Assembly (NCBI GenBank): GCA_963205265.1
Contig: CAUJJI010000219.1
Coordinates: forward strand, 1 to 53,780
Source of the DNA: Pseudomonadota bacterium
GTDB lineage: Bacteria > Pseudomonadota > Alphaproteobacteria > Sphingomonadales > Sphingomonadaceae
Direction of reading: 5' to 3'
DNA: 53,780 nt
Positions 15,748-24,590 of the stretch are shown in pieces; within the stretch, counting starts at the first letter, position 1; each line of letters starts with the position of its first letter. The notes under the pieces were generated by a model. That model was not told the origin of the DNA. It searched no databases and saw only the letters and a list, made by a program, of their open reading frames with translations. Made by a program: the position numbers and the translations under genes.

Positions 15748-16776
15748 ATGCATGAAGCCAGGGTACTCGTAGTCGACGATTCCGCAGCGATGCGGGCGCT
15801 GTTTTCGGACATTCTCGACCAGACCAAGGGAGTCAGCGTCGTCGGCACCGCAGCCAATGCCGCCGAAGCGCTGCAGCAGGTCGAGCAGCTGCGGCCCAAT
15901 GTCCTGACGCTCGACGTCGAGATGCCGGGGATGAGCGGCATCGAGCTGCTGGAGGAGATCATGAGCACCCGGCCGATGCCGGTGGTCATGCTGTCGAGCC
16001 TTACCCAAAGCGGCACGGAGACCTCGCTCAAGGCCTACGATCTCGGCGCCGTCGAATGCTTTCCCAAGCCGCTGAAAGTCACGCCCGAGCAATTCGGCAA
16101 GAGCGTCGCCAAGCTCGGCAAGATCGTGCTCGCCGCGGCGAACTGCAACGTCCGCGAGCGCCGGCGCCATGCCGCCGCGAGCCACGCCGAGGTCCCCTTC
16201 GAATGGAATGGGCACATCCTGGCGATGAGTGCGTCGATGGGTGGCATCGAGGCTCTTTCGGTCCTGCTCGCCGGATTTCCCGCCAACTGCCCGCCGACCG
16301 TGATCGTGCTGCAGGCCGAGCCCGAGCTGGCCGAGACTTTCGTCAAGCGGCTCGACGGCGAGCTGCGCTGCGCGGTGCGCGCCGCCAGGGACGGCGCACG
16401 GCTTACCCAGGGCACCATCCATATCGCTGCCGATCCCACCCGGCACGTGGTCTTCGAGGCCGGTCAGCCGCCGTGCCTGCGGCTGGTCGAGCGCGAACCG
16501 ATCGACGGTGCCCGGCCCTCGGCGAATCTGCTTTACGGCACTTTCGCGCGAACCGGTACGCCGGCCGTGGGCATCGTGCTTTCGGGCCTCGGCGAGGACG
16601 GTGCGAAAGGATTGAAGCTGATGCGCGAAGCCGATTGCCGGACTTTCGCCCAGGCGCGCAACAGCGCGGTCGTCGCCGAGGCTCCGGCTGCCGCCATCGC
16701 CGCCGATGCCGTGGAATCGGAGCTGCCGATCGAGGAATTGGCCGCCGCAGCGCTCGCCGCCTGCAGTCGCCGCTAA
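15748..16776 (+). CDS. Second CheB-like protein lacking the catalytic His
   Basis: A 342-aa protein with the CheB layout. The receiver domain is intact (phosphoacceptor Asp56 in 'VLTLDVEMPGMSG'). The methylesterase domain keeps Ser163 ('SASMGG') and Asp284 ('LSGLGEDGAKG'). Where active CheB has 'QH', it has Q189-A190 ('VIVLQAEPEL'), so the catalytic histidine is absent; 'HVPSVDVLF' of the active copy also reads 'ARPSANLLY'. Loss of esterase activity is inferred. The ATG at 15748 is preferred over GTG 15742 because AAAGG (15734-15738) is nine bases upstream. The globin-coupled receptor gene follows at 17007. Confidence 0.9.
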   Translation: MHEARVLVVDDSAAMRALFSDILDQTKGVSVVGTAANAAEALQQVEQLRPNVLTLDVEMPGMSGIELLEEIMSTRPMPVVMLSSLTQSGTETSLKAYDLGAVECFPKPLKVTPEQFGKSVAKLGKIVLAAANCNVRERRRHAAASHAEVPFEWNGHILAMSASMGGIEALSVLLAGFPANCPPTVIVLQAEPELAETFVKRLDGELRCAVRAARDGARLTQGTIHIAADPTRHVVFEAGQPPCLRLVEREPIDGARPSANLLYGTFARTGTPAVGIVLSGLGEDGAKGLKLMREADCRTFAQARNSAVVAEAPAAAIAADAVESELPIEELAAAALAACSRR

Positions 16777-16866
16777 CCGGTACTGCGCGAGCGTCGTCGC
16801 AAACGATGCCGGTCCGGTGGTATCGGACGGCGTTCGCGTATTGAAAAAATGCATGATGTATCAAGG

Positions 16867-16890
16867 GCGATAATCTCTCAATATTATCGC
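16867..16890. promoter_or_regulatory. 8-bp inverted repeat in the AT-rich leader of the globin receptor
   Basis: GCGATAAT (16867-16874) and ATTATCGC (16883-16890) are separated by eight bases in a 230-base, unusually AT-rich gap upstream of the globin-coupled receptor. The arm length and spacing suit a dimeric regulator site. No regulator is identified. Confidence 0.45.
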
Positions 16891-16978
16891 AGATTTCCAG
16901 CATTGTTGTCGAATTTTCGCCAATATGCGAAGTTACATATCCAGCCTACCGAAAGTCTAAATCCAATTCTCCTATCTA

Positions 16979-17000
16979 GTCTCCAGAGTATTCAGGAGAC
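16979..17000 (+). promoter_or_regulatory. Hairpin that contains the Shine-Dalgarno of the globin receptor
   Basis: GTCTCC (16979-16984) can pair with GGAGAC (16995-17000). The right arm includes the GGAG that serves as ribosome binding site eight bases before the ATG at 17007. The hairpin would mask the site in the mRNA, so translation may be controlled. Confidence 0.5.
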
Positions 17001-17006
17001 TGTGCA

Positions 17007-18551
17007 ATGCAGGACAGGAAAACGGCTTCATCGGTCCAGGATCGTATTGAATTCTTCAACATCGCCGAAAGCGACTATGCGCTCTTCGGCCGGATATCAC
17101 GATCGCTGGAAAGCGCTGCGCCCGCCGCGCTGGACAAGCTCTACGGCAAAGTGCAGCGCACTCCGAACACGGCGCGCTTCTTCTCGTCGCAGCAGGCGAT
17201 CGAACACGCCAAGAGCAAGCAGATCGCCCATTGGACCGGCCTGTTCTCGGGACGCGTCGATGCGAACTACGTCGCCAAGGCGGAGAAGATCGGCCAGGTT
17301 CACGCCCAGATCGGCCTCGAGCCCACCTGGTACATCGGTGGCTATGCGATGGTGCTCGAGGAGATCATCAAGGCGCTGAGCGCCGGCGGCAGCGGTTCGC
17401 TCGCCGGCCTGCTGGGCGGCAAGGCCAACGGCGCCGTCATCGCGACGCTGGTGAAACTCGCCCTGCTCGACATGGACATTGCCCTGTCGGCCTATTTCAA
17501 GGCCGAGGAAGAATCGCGGCAGGCTGTGGTCGATCGCCTCGGCGTGGCCCTGGCCGAAGTCGCCACCGGCAATTTCGCGGTCCGCCTGACGGGACTTCCC
17601 GCAGCCTACGGACGTATCGAGGAAGACTTCGAACGGATGCGGCTAGGCATTGCCGAGGCCCTCAAGTCGGTCGCCGACGGTGCCGCGACGATCAACACCG
17701 GCGCGGCGGAGATCCGCCAGGCGTCGGACGACCTCGCTCTCCGCACCGAGCGGCAGGCGGCCTCGCTCGAAGAGACCGCGGCGGCCATGGAGAAGCTCAC
17801 ACTCGGCGTCCGCGAGGCTGCCGACGGCGCGCTCCACATGACCACCGTGGTGGGCGAAACCAACACCGATACCCGCGCCGGCGGCGAGGTCGTGGCCGAG
17901 GCGGTCGTCGCCATGGACCGCATCCAGCGCTCGGCCAGCGAGATCAGCAAGATCATAGACGTCATCGACGGCATCGCTTTCCAGACCAACCTGCTGGCGC
18001 TCAATGCCGGCGTCGAGGCGGCGCGTGCCGGTGATGCCGGCAAGGGCTTCGCCGTCGTCGCCAACGAGGTGCGCGTGCTCGCCCAGCGATCGGCCGAGGC
18101 CGCCAAGGACATCAAGCAGCTGATCAACAGCAGCGCCGAGCAGGTCGAGCTCGGCGTCACGCTTGTCGGCAAGTCGGGTCAAGTCTTCGATGCCATCGCC
18201 ACCAAGATCGACGATATCGACAAGCTGGCGGGCGGCATCGCCGAACTCTCGCAGACCCAGGCGGTGAACCTGCAGCAGGTCAACGGCGCCGTGCGCGAGA
18301 TGGACCAGATGACCCAGCACAATGCCGCCATGGTCGAGCAGTCGAACGCAGCTTCGCGCAGCCTGGCCGTCGAGGCCGAGGAACTCGCGTCGCTGGTGAC
18401 CCGGTTCACCCTTGCCGCCCGGGACGACCAAGCAAAGGTGACCGCGATCGCGGCGCACCAGCACCGTACGGCAAGCAAGATCCGCGCCGCCGGCGGCGCC
18501 GCCGCGATCACCGGCAATGTCGCCCTGGCCGACGACTGGACCGAGTTCTGA
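17007..18551 (+). CDS. Globin-coupled methyl-accepting protein (HemAT-like oxygen sensor)
   Basis: A 514-aa soluble receptor with no membrane segment. Residues 1-160 form a protoglobin domain; the proximal haem ligand should be His99 in 'VHAQIGLEPTWYIGGYAM', a strong signature of the family. The signalling domain follows, with the standard tip (FQTNLLALNAGVEAARAGDA). It ends 'ADDWTEF', again a W-x-x-F tail. HemAT proteins bind O2 and mediate aerotaxis; that role here is inferred. It follows the degenerate CheB gene after 230 bases that contain two inverted repeats. Confidence 0.93.
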   Translation: MQDRKTASSVQDRIEFFNIAESDYALFGRISRSLESAAPAALDKLYGKVQRTPNTARFFSSQQAIEHAKSKQIAHWTGLFSGRVDANYVAKAEKIGQVHAQIGLEPTWYIGGYAMVLEEIIKALSAGGSGSLAGLLGGKANGAVIATLVKLALLDMDIALSAYFKAEEESRQAVVDRLGVALAEVATGNFAVRLTGLPAAYGRIEEDFERMRLGIAEALKSVADGAATINTGAAEIRQASDDLALRTERQAASLEETAAAMEKLTLGVREAADGALHMTTVVGETNTDTRAGGEVVAEAVVAMDRIQRSASEISKIIDVIDGIAFQTNLLALNAGVEAARAGDAGKGFAVVANEVRVLAQRSAEAAKDIKQLINSSAEQVELGVTLVGKSGQVFDAIATKIDDIDKLAGGIAELSQTQAVNLQQVNGAVREMDQMTQHNAAMVEQSNAASRSLAVEAEELASLVTRFTLAARDDQAKVTAIAAHQHRTASKIRAAGGAAAITGNVALADDWTEF

Positions 18552-18630
18552 AAACCCCGCCCCTCCGCGCCGGCAGCACCGACGCCACACCCGCTTTTGG
18601 GGATAGAGCACACATTTCAGGCGTTCAAGG

Positions 18631-18703
<73 letters not shown>

Positions 18704-18721
18704 ACGGGTCTGGCCATACTA

Positions 18722-19591
18722 TCAGGCCGCGCCGAAGGTCCAGCCTTCAGTGCGCGCGACGAGGTCGGTCAGGCCGGGAGGTTGCCAGAGTTGCGGCCGA
18801 TAGGCGGCCTGGCGGAGCCAGGCGGCGGTGAGGAGGGCGTCGCTGCGGTGATCGTCGATCGCACCGGCGCCGGCGATTGCGCCGGAGCCCAGCCTCGCAA
18901 GAGCGTGGTTGAGTTCCTCGATCGTGCGGATCTTCGAGCGGCCGGCGCTTCGTCCGGCGGCGATCGCGGCGATCGTCGTATAGATCTCGACCACCACCGA
19001 GCCCCGCGCCGGCAAGGGATCGACCGGCCAGACGGGCAGGCGCCCGCCCAGGCGGTGGAGCAGGCGCATGCCGGTCAGGCCCGACTTCCCGACCTGGGCG
19101 GCCCCGACCAGGTTGAAATTGCTGTAGGGCTTGCAGCCCATCGCCTGCTGCGCCAGCTCGGTCGCCCGGAAGCGGCCGCGCCCGCCGCCGAACAGGTCGC
19201 CCTCGCGCCCGCCGTGCCGGCGGAAGTGGCGGGCGATCTCGGGGTGATCGACGAAGCTGGCAACGGCGAGATGGGGGTCCTCGCTCGCCAGCTGCTCGAC
19301 CAGGGCCCACAGGCCCCGCGCATCGCGGGGGCTGGCGCTCCACCCGGGGAAGAAGGCCCCGCGGTCGAGGAAGGCCAGCGACAGGCTGAGATCGAAGCCG
19401 GCGAGCGTATCCGCCGGCATCTCGTCGACGAGCCAGGCCAGGACCTCGGCGCGCGACCAGCGGTGCCCCGGCCGCACGAGATGAGGCGCCTCGGCGCCTT
19501 CGCCGCACAGGGCGACGGCGATGCCGGCCTGGCGCTCGCCCGAGGCACCCGACCAGTCGATCGCGGCGAAATGGCGGAAGCGCGGCGTCAC
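18722..19591 (-). CDS. Conserved hypothetical protein, RNase H-like fold (DUF429-like)
   Basis: A 289-aa cytoplasmic protein. The beginning 'HFAAIDWSGASGERQAGIAVAL' with Asp12, the middle 'LAGFDLSLSLAFL' and the end 'DHRSDALLTAAWLRQ' give a pattern of spaced acidic residues like that in DUF429 / RNase H-like proteins. Whether it cleaves nucleic acid is unknown. The next gene downstream of it in transcription is tRNA-Thr; the gene behind (19611-20333) is 19 bases away on the same strand, so they may be co-transcribed. Confidence 0.6.
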   Translation of the reverse strand: MTPRFRHFAAIDWSGASGERQAGIAVALCGEGAEAPHLVRPGHRWSRAEVLAWLVDEMPADTLAGFDLSLSLAFLDRGAFFPGWSASPRDARGLWALVEQLASEDPHLAVASFVDHPEIARHFRRHGGREGDLFGGGRGRFRATELAQQAMGCKPYSNFNLVGAAQVGKSGLTGMRLLHRLGGRLPVWPVDPLPARGSVVVEIYTTIAAIAAGRSAGRSKIRTIEELNHALARLGSGAIAGAGAIDDHRSDALLTAAWLRQAAYRPQLWQPPGLTDLVARTEGWTFGAA

Positions 19592-19610
19592 GAGCCCGCG
19601 CGAGGCCGCA

Positions 19611-20333
19611 TCACTTGCCCTTCTTCACCGGCGGGCAACCGTCGCTCGAAGGGGTTACGGCCCAGCGATTGCCGCTAGGCCGGGCGATGTAACGGTCGCG
19701 CTTGAGCTTCGACAGCCTGGCCTTGGGGCCTGGAATGCGGTCGTAGGGAATGCCCGACAGGTTGACGCAGTCGTCGCCCGACCAGCCGTCGATGCGCCAG
19801 TCCATCAGCGAGGGTATGTCCTGCAGCAGCGCGAGCTCGCGCAGGCCCACCACGCCCACTTGCCAGACGCCGAAGCCTTCGAGCGAGCCGAAAGCGGCCT
19901 CGCTTTGCTGGACCGCGGCGAAGCGGCGGTGCGACGGCGACGAGACCGGCGAGACGCCCGTGTCGATCACCTGCCCCTTGCCGGTGCGGTCGACGACGAT
20001 GTGCCCGTCGGCCTCGTAGCCGGTCCAGTCGAATTCGAGGAAGCGCCGGTCGTCGCTGAGGGTGAAGGCGCTGGCCTTGAGCATCGGCCGCGTATCGACG
20101 CAGACGGTGCCGCCGTAGATCGTCGCCACGGCAAACTGCTCCCGCCCGGAACTGACGAGCATGGCGAAGGACGCTGGCACGGGCAGCGGCCGGGTGCGAT
20201 CGTTCAGCGGCTCCTCCAGCGGCTCGAGCCGGGGGCAGCGCGCCAGTTCCGGAGCAGCGGGAGGAGCCGCCACGGCAGGCTCGGCTGCCGCGAGACCCAG
20301 AGTCAGAACCAGTGCCGCCAACGATCCGCGCAT
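19611..20333 (-). CDS. Exported conserved hypothetical protein
   Basis: A 240-aa protein with a clear N-terminal signal peptide (MRGSLAALVLTLGLAAAEPAVAA, cleavage near residue 23). The mature part is rich in aromatic residues and has two cysteines (Cys33 and the Cys of 'DDCVNLSG') plus one near the C-terminus. No known domain was recognised. It starts four bases after the rarA stop, so it is probably in the rarA transcript. Confidence 0.75.
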   Translation of the reverse strand: MRGSLAALVLTLGLAAAEPAVAAPPAAPELARCPRLEPLEEPLNDRTRPLPVPASFAMLVSSGREQFAVATIYGGTVCVDTRPMLKASAFTLSDDRRFLEFDWTGYEADGHIVVDRTGKGQVIDTGVSPVSSPSHRRFAAVQQSEAAFGSLEGFGVWQVGVVGLRELALLQDIPSLMDWRIDGWSGDDCVNLSGIPYDRIPGPKARLSKLKRDRYIARPSGNRWAVTPSSDGCPPVKKGK

Positions 20334-20337
20334 CCCG

Positions 20338-21660
20338 TCACCCTTCGCGCCGCTTTGCCTTCAGCTTTTCCCAATAGGCGATGCGTTCGATCACCTGCCG
20401 TTCGAAGCCGCGCTCCACCGGCCGGTAGTAGGTCTGCGGGACCATACCCTCCGGCCAGTAGTCGGCGCCCGAGAACTCCTCGTCGGCGTCGTGATCGTAT
20501 GCATAGTTCGCGCCGTAGCCAATGTCCTTCATCAGCTGGGTCGGTGCGTTGAGGATATGCTGCGGCGGCATGAGCGAGCCGGTCTCCCGCGCGCTCTTCC
20601 AGGCGGCCTTCTGCGCGACGTAGGCGGCATTGGATTTCGGCGCCGTCGCGCAGTAGAGGCAGGCCTGGACGATGGCGAGTTCCCCCTCGGGACTGCCGAG
20701 GAAATCGTAGGCGTCCTTCGCTGCGAGGCACTGGCTCAGCGCCTGGGGATCGGCGAGGCCGATGTCTTCCGAAGCGAAGCGCGTCAGCCGGCGCAGGACG
20801 TAGAGCGGTTCCTCGCCGGCGGTGAGCATCCGCGCGAGATAGTAGAGCGAAGCCTGCGCATCCGACCCGCGGAGCGCCTTGTGCAGCGCCGAAATGAGAT
20901 TGTAGTGCCCCTCGCGATCCTTGTCGTAGACGGCGACCCGGCGCTGGAGGAACTTGCCCAGCGCCGCCGGGTCCAGCGGCTCCGGCAGGCCGGCGGCATA
21001 GAGCGTTTCCGCCTGGTTGAGGAGGAAGCGCCCGTCGCCGTCGGCCGAGGCCAGCAAGGCGTCGCGGGCCGCGGGCGTGAGCGGCAGCGGCCCTTCGAGA
21101 GCCTCGGCCCGCTCCAGCAACCGCTCCAGCGCCTCGCCGTCGAGGCGATCGAGGACGAGCACCTGGGCCCGGCTGAGCAGCGCCGCGTTGAGCTCGAAGC
21201 TGGGGTTTTCCGTCGTCGCGCCGACGAGCGTCACCGTCCCCTTCTCGACATAGGGCAGGAAGCCGTCCTGCTGGGCGCGATTGAAGCGGTGGATCTCGTC
21301 GACGAAGAGCAGTGTCCGCTGCCCTGCCCTGGCGGCGACTTCGGCCTCGGCAAAGGCCTTCTTGAGATCGGCGACGCCGGAAAACACCGCGCTGACTGCG
21401 ACGAAGCGCATGCCCACCGCATCGGCCAGCAGCCGGGCGATGCTGGTCTTGCCGGTGCCCGGCGGTCCCCACAGGATCATCGACGAGAGCCGCCCGGCCG
21501 CGACCATCCGCCCGATCGCCCCTTCGGCACCGGTGAGGTGCTCCTGCCCGACGATCTCGTCCAGCGAACGCGGCCGCAAGCGGTCGGCAAGCGGCGCATC
21601 GGCACGCGGCGCATCGCGATCGGGCTGCGGCGGGATGTCGTCGGCGAAGAGGTCGGCCAT
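20338..21660 (-). CDS. rarA: Replication-associated recombination protein A (RarA/MgsA)
   Basis: A 440-aa AAA+ ATPase related to clamp loaders and WRNIP1, acting at stalled replication forks. Walker A is 'LWGPPGTGKTS' (65-72 core) and Walker B 'LLFVDEIHRFNRAQQDG' (Asp121, Glu122). Sensor 1 lies in 'TVTLVGATTENPSFELN', and the C-terminal part contains 'MLTAGEEPLYVLRRL' and 'DADEEFSGADYWPEGM'. The ATG at 21660 gives the usual family length; a longer open frame upstream has no family similarity. Confidence 0.96.
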   Translation of the reverse strand: MADLFADDIPPQPDRDAPRADAPLADRLRPRSLDEIVGQEHLTGAEGAIGRMVAAGRLSSMILWGPPGTGKTSIARLLADAVGMRFVAVSAVFSGVADLKKAFAEAEVAARAGQRTLLFVDEIHRFNRAQQDGFLPYVEKGTVTLVGATTENPSFELNAALLSRAQVLVLDRLDGEALERLLERAEALEGPLPLTPAARDALLASADGDGRFLLNQAETLYAAGLPEPLDPAALGKFLQRRVAVYDKDREGHYNLISALHKALRGSDAQASLYYLARMLTAGEEPLYVLRRLTRFASEDIGLADPQALSQCLAAKDAYDFLGSPEGELAIVQACLYCATAPKSNAAYVAQKAAWKSARETGSLMPPQHILNAPTQLMKDIGYGANYAYDHDADEEFSGADYWPEGMVPQTYYRPVERGFERQVIERIAYWEKLKAKRREG

Positions 21661-21779
21661 GTCCGAGGAGATAGTGGCTCGGCCGGATTTTGCACGCGCG
21701 GATTGTGCGGCGAGGAGTCGTTGAGGCGGCGCTCGCCCACGCGGAACGCTGGTTGCACGAGCCGAGCCCGTGAGCGCCG

Positions 21780-22937
21780 TCAGCCCCCCGGCCCGCGCCG
21801 CTGCCGGATCAGCCGCAGGTAGGTGTCGGCCACCGCCTGGTTGATCCGATCCCACGAGAACTCCCTCGCCCGCACTTCGCCCGCTGCGCCGTGGCGCGCG
21901 CGCAAGGCGGGATCCTCGACATAGGCTTTCAGCGCCTCGGCGAACTGGTGGACGGCACCCGGCCGGACCAGGCGGCCCGAGGCGTGGTCGTCGACCAGGC
22001 TCTCGCTGCCGGTCGCGGCGGCGGCCACCACCGGCAGACCGCAAGCCATGGCTTCCAGCGTCACGTTGCCGAATGTCTCGGTGACCGAAGGATTGAACAG
22101 CACGTCCATCGAGGCGACCGCGCGGCCCAGCTCGGCGCCGACCTGGAGGCCGGTGAACCCGGCATCGGGCAGGCGCGCCTCGAACCAGCCGCGCGCCGGG
22201 CCATCGCCGACGACCAGCACCTTGTGAGGGATGTCGCGCCGGCGCAGCTCGTCGATGGTGTCGGAGAAGACGTCGAGCCCCTTTTCCATCACCAGCCGGC
22301 CGAGGAACCCGACGACCATGTCCTGGTCACCCAGGCCCAGTTGGCGGCGCCACTCGAGCGAGCGGCGCTCGGGATGGAAGACGGTGCGATCGACGCCGCG
22401 CGACCAGATGCCGATATCGTAGTTCATGCGCTGGTCGCGCAGCAGCTGCGCCATGCTTTCCGACGGCGCGACCAGGGCGTCGCAGCGGCGGTAGAAGCGC
22501 CGCATCAGCGCCTCGATGGCAGGTTCTATCCAGGCCAGGTTGTAATAGCGGAAGTAGGTTTCGAACCGGGTATGCACCGAAGCCAGGATCGGCAGGTTGC
22601 GGTCCCGCGCCCAGGTCACCGCGCGGTGGCCGGTGACGTCGGGCGAGGAGACGTGCACCACATTGGGCCCGAAAGCCGCGAGGTCGCGGCGAGCGGAGCG
22701 CGGCAGGGAAATGGGAATGCGGTATTCCTTGCGGCCCGGTATCGCCAGCGCCGGCACGCCGAACAGGTCCCCGGTCGGCGGAAATGCGGGGACTTCGACT
22801 GTCGGCGAATAGACCCGCACGGCCGCACCCCGGCTGAGCAGGTAGCCGACGAGCCGGTTCAGCGCCTGGTTGGCGCCGTCGCGGACGTAATTGTAGTTGC
22901 CGGAAAACAGGGCAACACGGAGATCGGCGGTCTGCAT
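21780..22937 (-). CDS. Glycosyltransferase family 4 protein
   Basis: A 385-aa GT-B glycosyltransferase. The N-terminal half holds 'GNYNYVRDGANQALNRLVGYL' and the C-terminal donor-binding half 'VGFLGRLVMEKGLDVF' and 'NPSVTETFGNVTLEAMACGLPVV', with the E-x7-E-type acidic pair of retaining GT4 enzymes. It resembles GDP-mannose-dependent mannosyltransferases of the MgtA type; donor and acceptor are not certain. It probably acts at the cytoplasmic face in lipid or glycan synthesis. It lies upstream of rarA, 119 bases apart. Confidence 0.88.
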   Translation of the reverse strand: MQTADLRVALFSGNYNYVRDGANQALNRLVGYLLSRGAAVRVYSPTVEVPAFPPTGDLFGVPALAIPGRKEYRIPISLPRSARRDLAAFGPNVVHVSSPDVTGHRAVTWARDRNLPILASVHTRFETYFRYYNLAWIEPAIEALMRRFYRRCDALVAPSESMAQLLRDQRMNYDIGIWSRGVDRTVFHPERRSLEWRRQLGLGDQDMVVGFLGRLVMEKGLDVFSDTIDELRRRDIPHKVLVVGDGPARGWFEARLPDAGFTGLQVGAELGRAVASMDVLFNPSVTETFGNVTLEAMACGLPVVAAAATGSESLVDDHASGRLVRPGAVHQFAEALKAYVEDPALRARHGAAGEVRAREFSWDRINQAVADTYLRLIRQRRGPGG

Positions 22938-23043
22938 GCAACCGCGCCCATAGCGGCGCGGGATGCAATTGAATAGGGCGCAGGCCCGGCCTGCGCCCTA
23001 CCCGCCCATGGGCCGTCCAGGGGATGACGGCCCCGGTTTGGCG

Positions 23044-23460
23044 TCAGTAGCGGTAGTGGCGGCGATAATGGCTGTCGTCGTCCCGCCAGTTGCGCCCGCC
23101 CCAGCTGCGGCCGCCGCGCCAGTCGTTGCGATGGGAGCGACGATAATACCGCCGATGGTCACGATAATAGTGGTTACGATAGCGCGGATAGCTGTCGTAA
23201 TAGTAGTAATTGGGGTAGGAGCGGTAATATCCGCCGTCGTAATAGCCGCCCCGATAGTAGCGATCCCTGCGGTTATCGCTGGCAATCGCCGCGCCGATGG
23301 CAAGGCCGATGATACCGGCGCCGACGGCTATCGCCGCATCGTCGCCGCCGCCGCGATGATAGCGGTCGCGAGCCTCGGCGGGAGCCGCAACGCCGACCAT
23401 GCCGGTAGCCGCAAGCGCGACTGCAAGCATCATCTTCTTCATTCTCTCCAACATGAACAT
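23044..23460 (-). CDS. Small exported Tyr/Arg-rich protein
   Basis: A 138-aa protein. The signal peptide (MKKMMLAVALAATGMVGVAAPAEA) is followed by a glycine-zipper-like hydrophobic segment (AIAVGAGIIGLAIGAAIAS) and a C-terminal half made almost entirely of Tyr, Arg, His, Asp and Gly in repeats of the RYYRGGYYDGGYYR type. Similar small sphingomonad proteins are secreted or outer-membrane associated; their role is unknown. The ATG at 23460 has AAGGGAG five bases upstream. Confidence 0.75.
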   Translation of the reverse strand: MFMLERMKKMMLAVALAATGMVGVAAPAEARDRYHRGGGDDAAIAVGAGIIGLAIGAAIASDNRRDRYYRGGYYDGGYYRSYPNYYYYDSYPRYRNHYYRDHRRYYRRSHRNDWRGGRSWGGRNWRDDDSHYRRHYRY

Positions 23461-23715
23461 GTCTCCCTTCCGGGCCTGCCGTACGGCGAAAACGGAGGAC
23501 ACCATCGGACATCAACCAGTTTCGGGCTGAACCCGCTCTGAACGCTTCATCGCTGCCTGGGGCCGTCCGGGCCGGCGGTTGTGACATTTCTGCTCCAGTC
23601 GGCCGCTATTCGGAGCCGCTTCGTCGCCTGCGGGAAACCCTGACCCCGGATGGACGGTTACTCAGCGCGATGGCGACGCCCATCGCGCCTGATGCATAAA
23701 TGAAGGAAATTCCCC

Positions 23716-24564
23716 ATGAATTTTAATCGCACGACCACCGCAATGGTGCTGGGACTGGCCGTGGCGGCAAGCCCGGCCCTGGCCCAGGACGGGTCGAACC
23801 GGGACAGCCATTTCGACGGGCCCTATATTTCCGGGTTCTTCGGCTTCGGCGCCCAGACCAACGACAACGGCGAGACGATCCGCTTCGACACCAACGGCGA
23901 CGGCAAGTACAACGACAACGTCACCACCGGCGCCGGGGCCAATGCCTTCAGCACCGGCTTCTGCCACGGCGAGGCGCGCAGCGAGCTCTTCTCGGGCGGC
24001 TGCGCCAGCGACAAGGACGGCATCGACTACGGCGGCCGCATCGGCTGGGACAGCCGGATGGGCGGCAACCTCGTCGTCGGCGGCCTCGTGGAATTCAACA
24101 AGAACCAGTCCAAGGACGGCACCAGCGCCTTCAGCACCACGCCGGCAAGCTACGGCATCGTCCGCAAGCTGGACTATGCGGTTTCGGCACGGGCCCGCGC
24201 CGGCTTCACGCCCGGCGGCGGCGCGCTGTTCTACGTCACCGGCGGCGGCAGCTATGCCAGGATCAACCACCGGTTCTTCACCACCAACCAGGTCAATGCC
24301 TTTGATGAGCGGCGCGACAACAAGATGGTCTGGGGCTGGCAGGCCGGCGGCGGCGGCGAGGTCATGCTGACCGACAACGTCAGCCTGGGCATGGAGTATC
24401 TCTACAACCGCTACCGCGACAACAAGTACAGCGTCGCGGTAACGCGGGGCTCAGCCCCGGCGACCAATCCGTTTATCCTGCAGTCCGGCCAGACCAACCT
24501 GCGGATGGGCGACCGCACGTTCGAACTGCACACCATGCGGGCGACCGTCAGCTACCAGTTCTAA
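23716..24564 (+). CDS. Outer-membrane beta-barrel protein
   Basis: A 282-aa protein with a signal peptide (cleavage after ALAQ, about residue 24) and alternating hydrophobic strands. A terminal aromatic ('SYQF') suits BAM-dependent insertion, as in the OmpA-like/Omp25 porin-type barrel family. Residues 58-67 (DTNGDGKYND) look like a Ca2+-binding EF-hand or dockerin-type loop in an extracellular loop, and two cysteines (in FCHGEARSELFSGGC) could form a disulfide. A strong terminator follows at 24591. Confidence 0.82.
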   Translation: MNFNRTTTAMVLGLAVAASPALAQDGSNRDSHFDGPYISGFFGFGAQTNDNGETIRFDTNGDGKYNDNVTTGAGANAFSTGFCHGEARSELFSGGCASDKDGIDYGGRIGWDSRMGGNLVVGGLVEFNKNQSKDGTSAFSTTPASYGIVRKLDYAVSARARAGFTPGGGALFYVTGGGSYARINHRFFTTNQVNAFDERRDNKMVWGWQAGGGGEVMLTDNVSLGMEYLYNRYRDNKYSVAVTRGSAPATNPFILQSGQTNLRMGDRTFELHTMRATVSYQF

Positions 24565-24590
24565 GGCTCAAGACAGCGCGACATCCGCAA

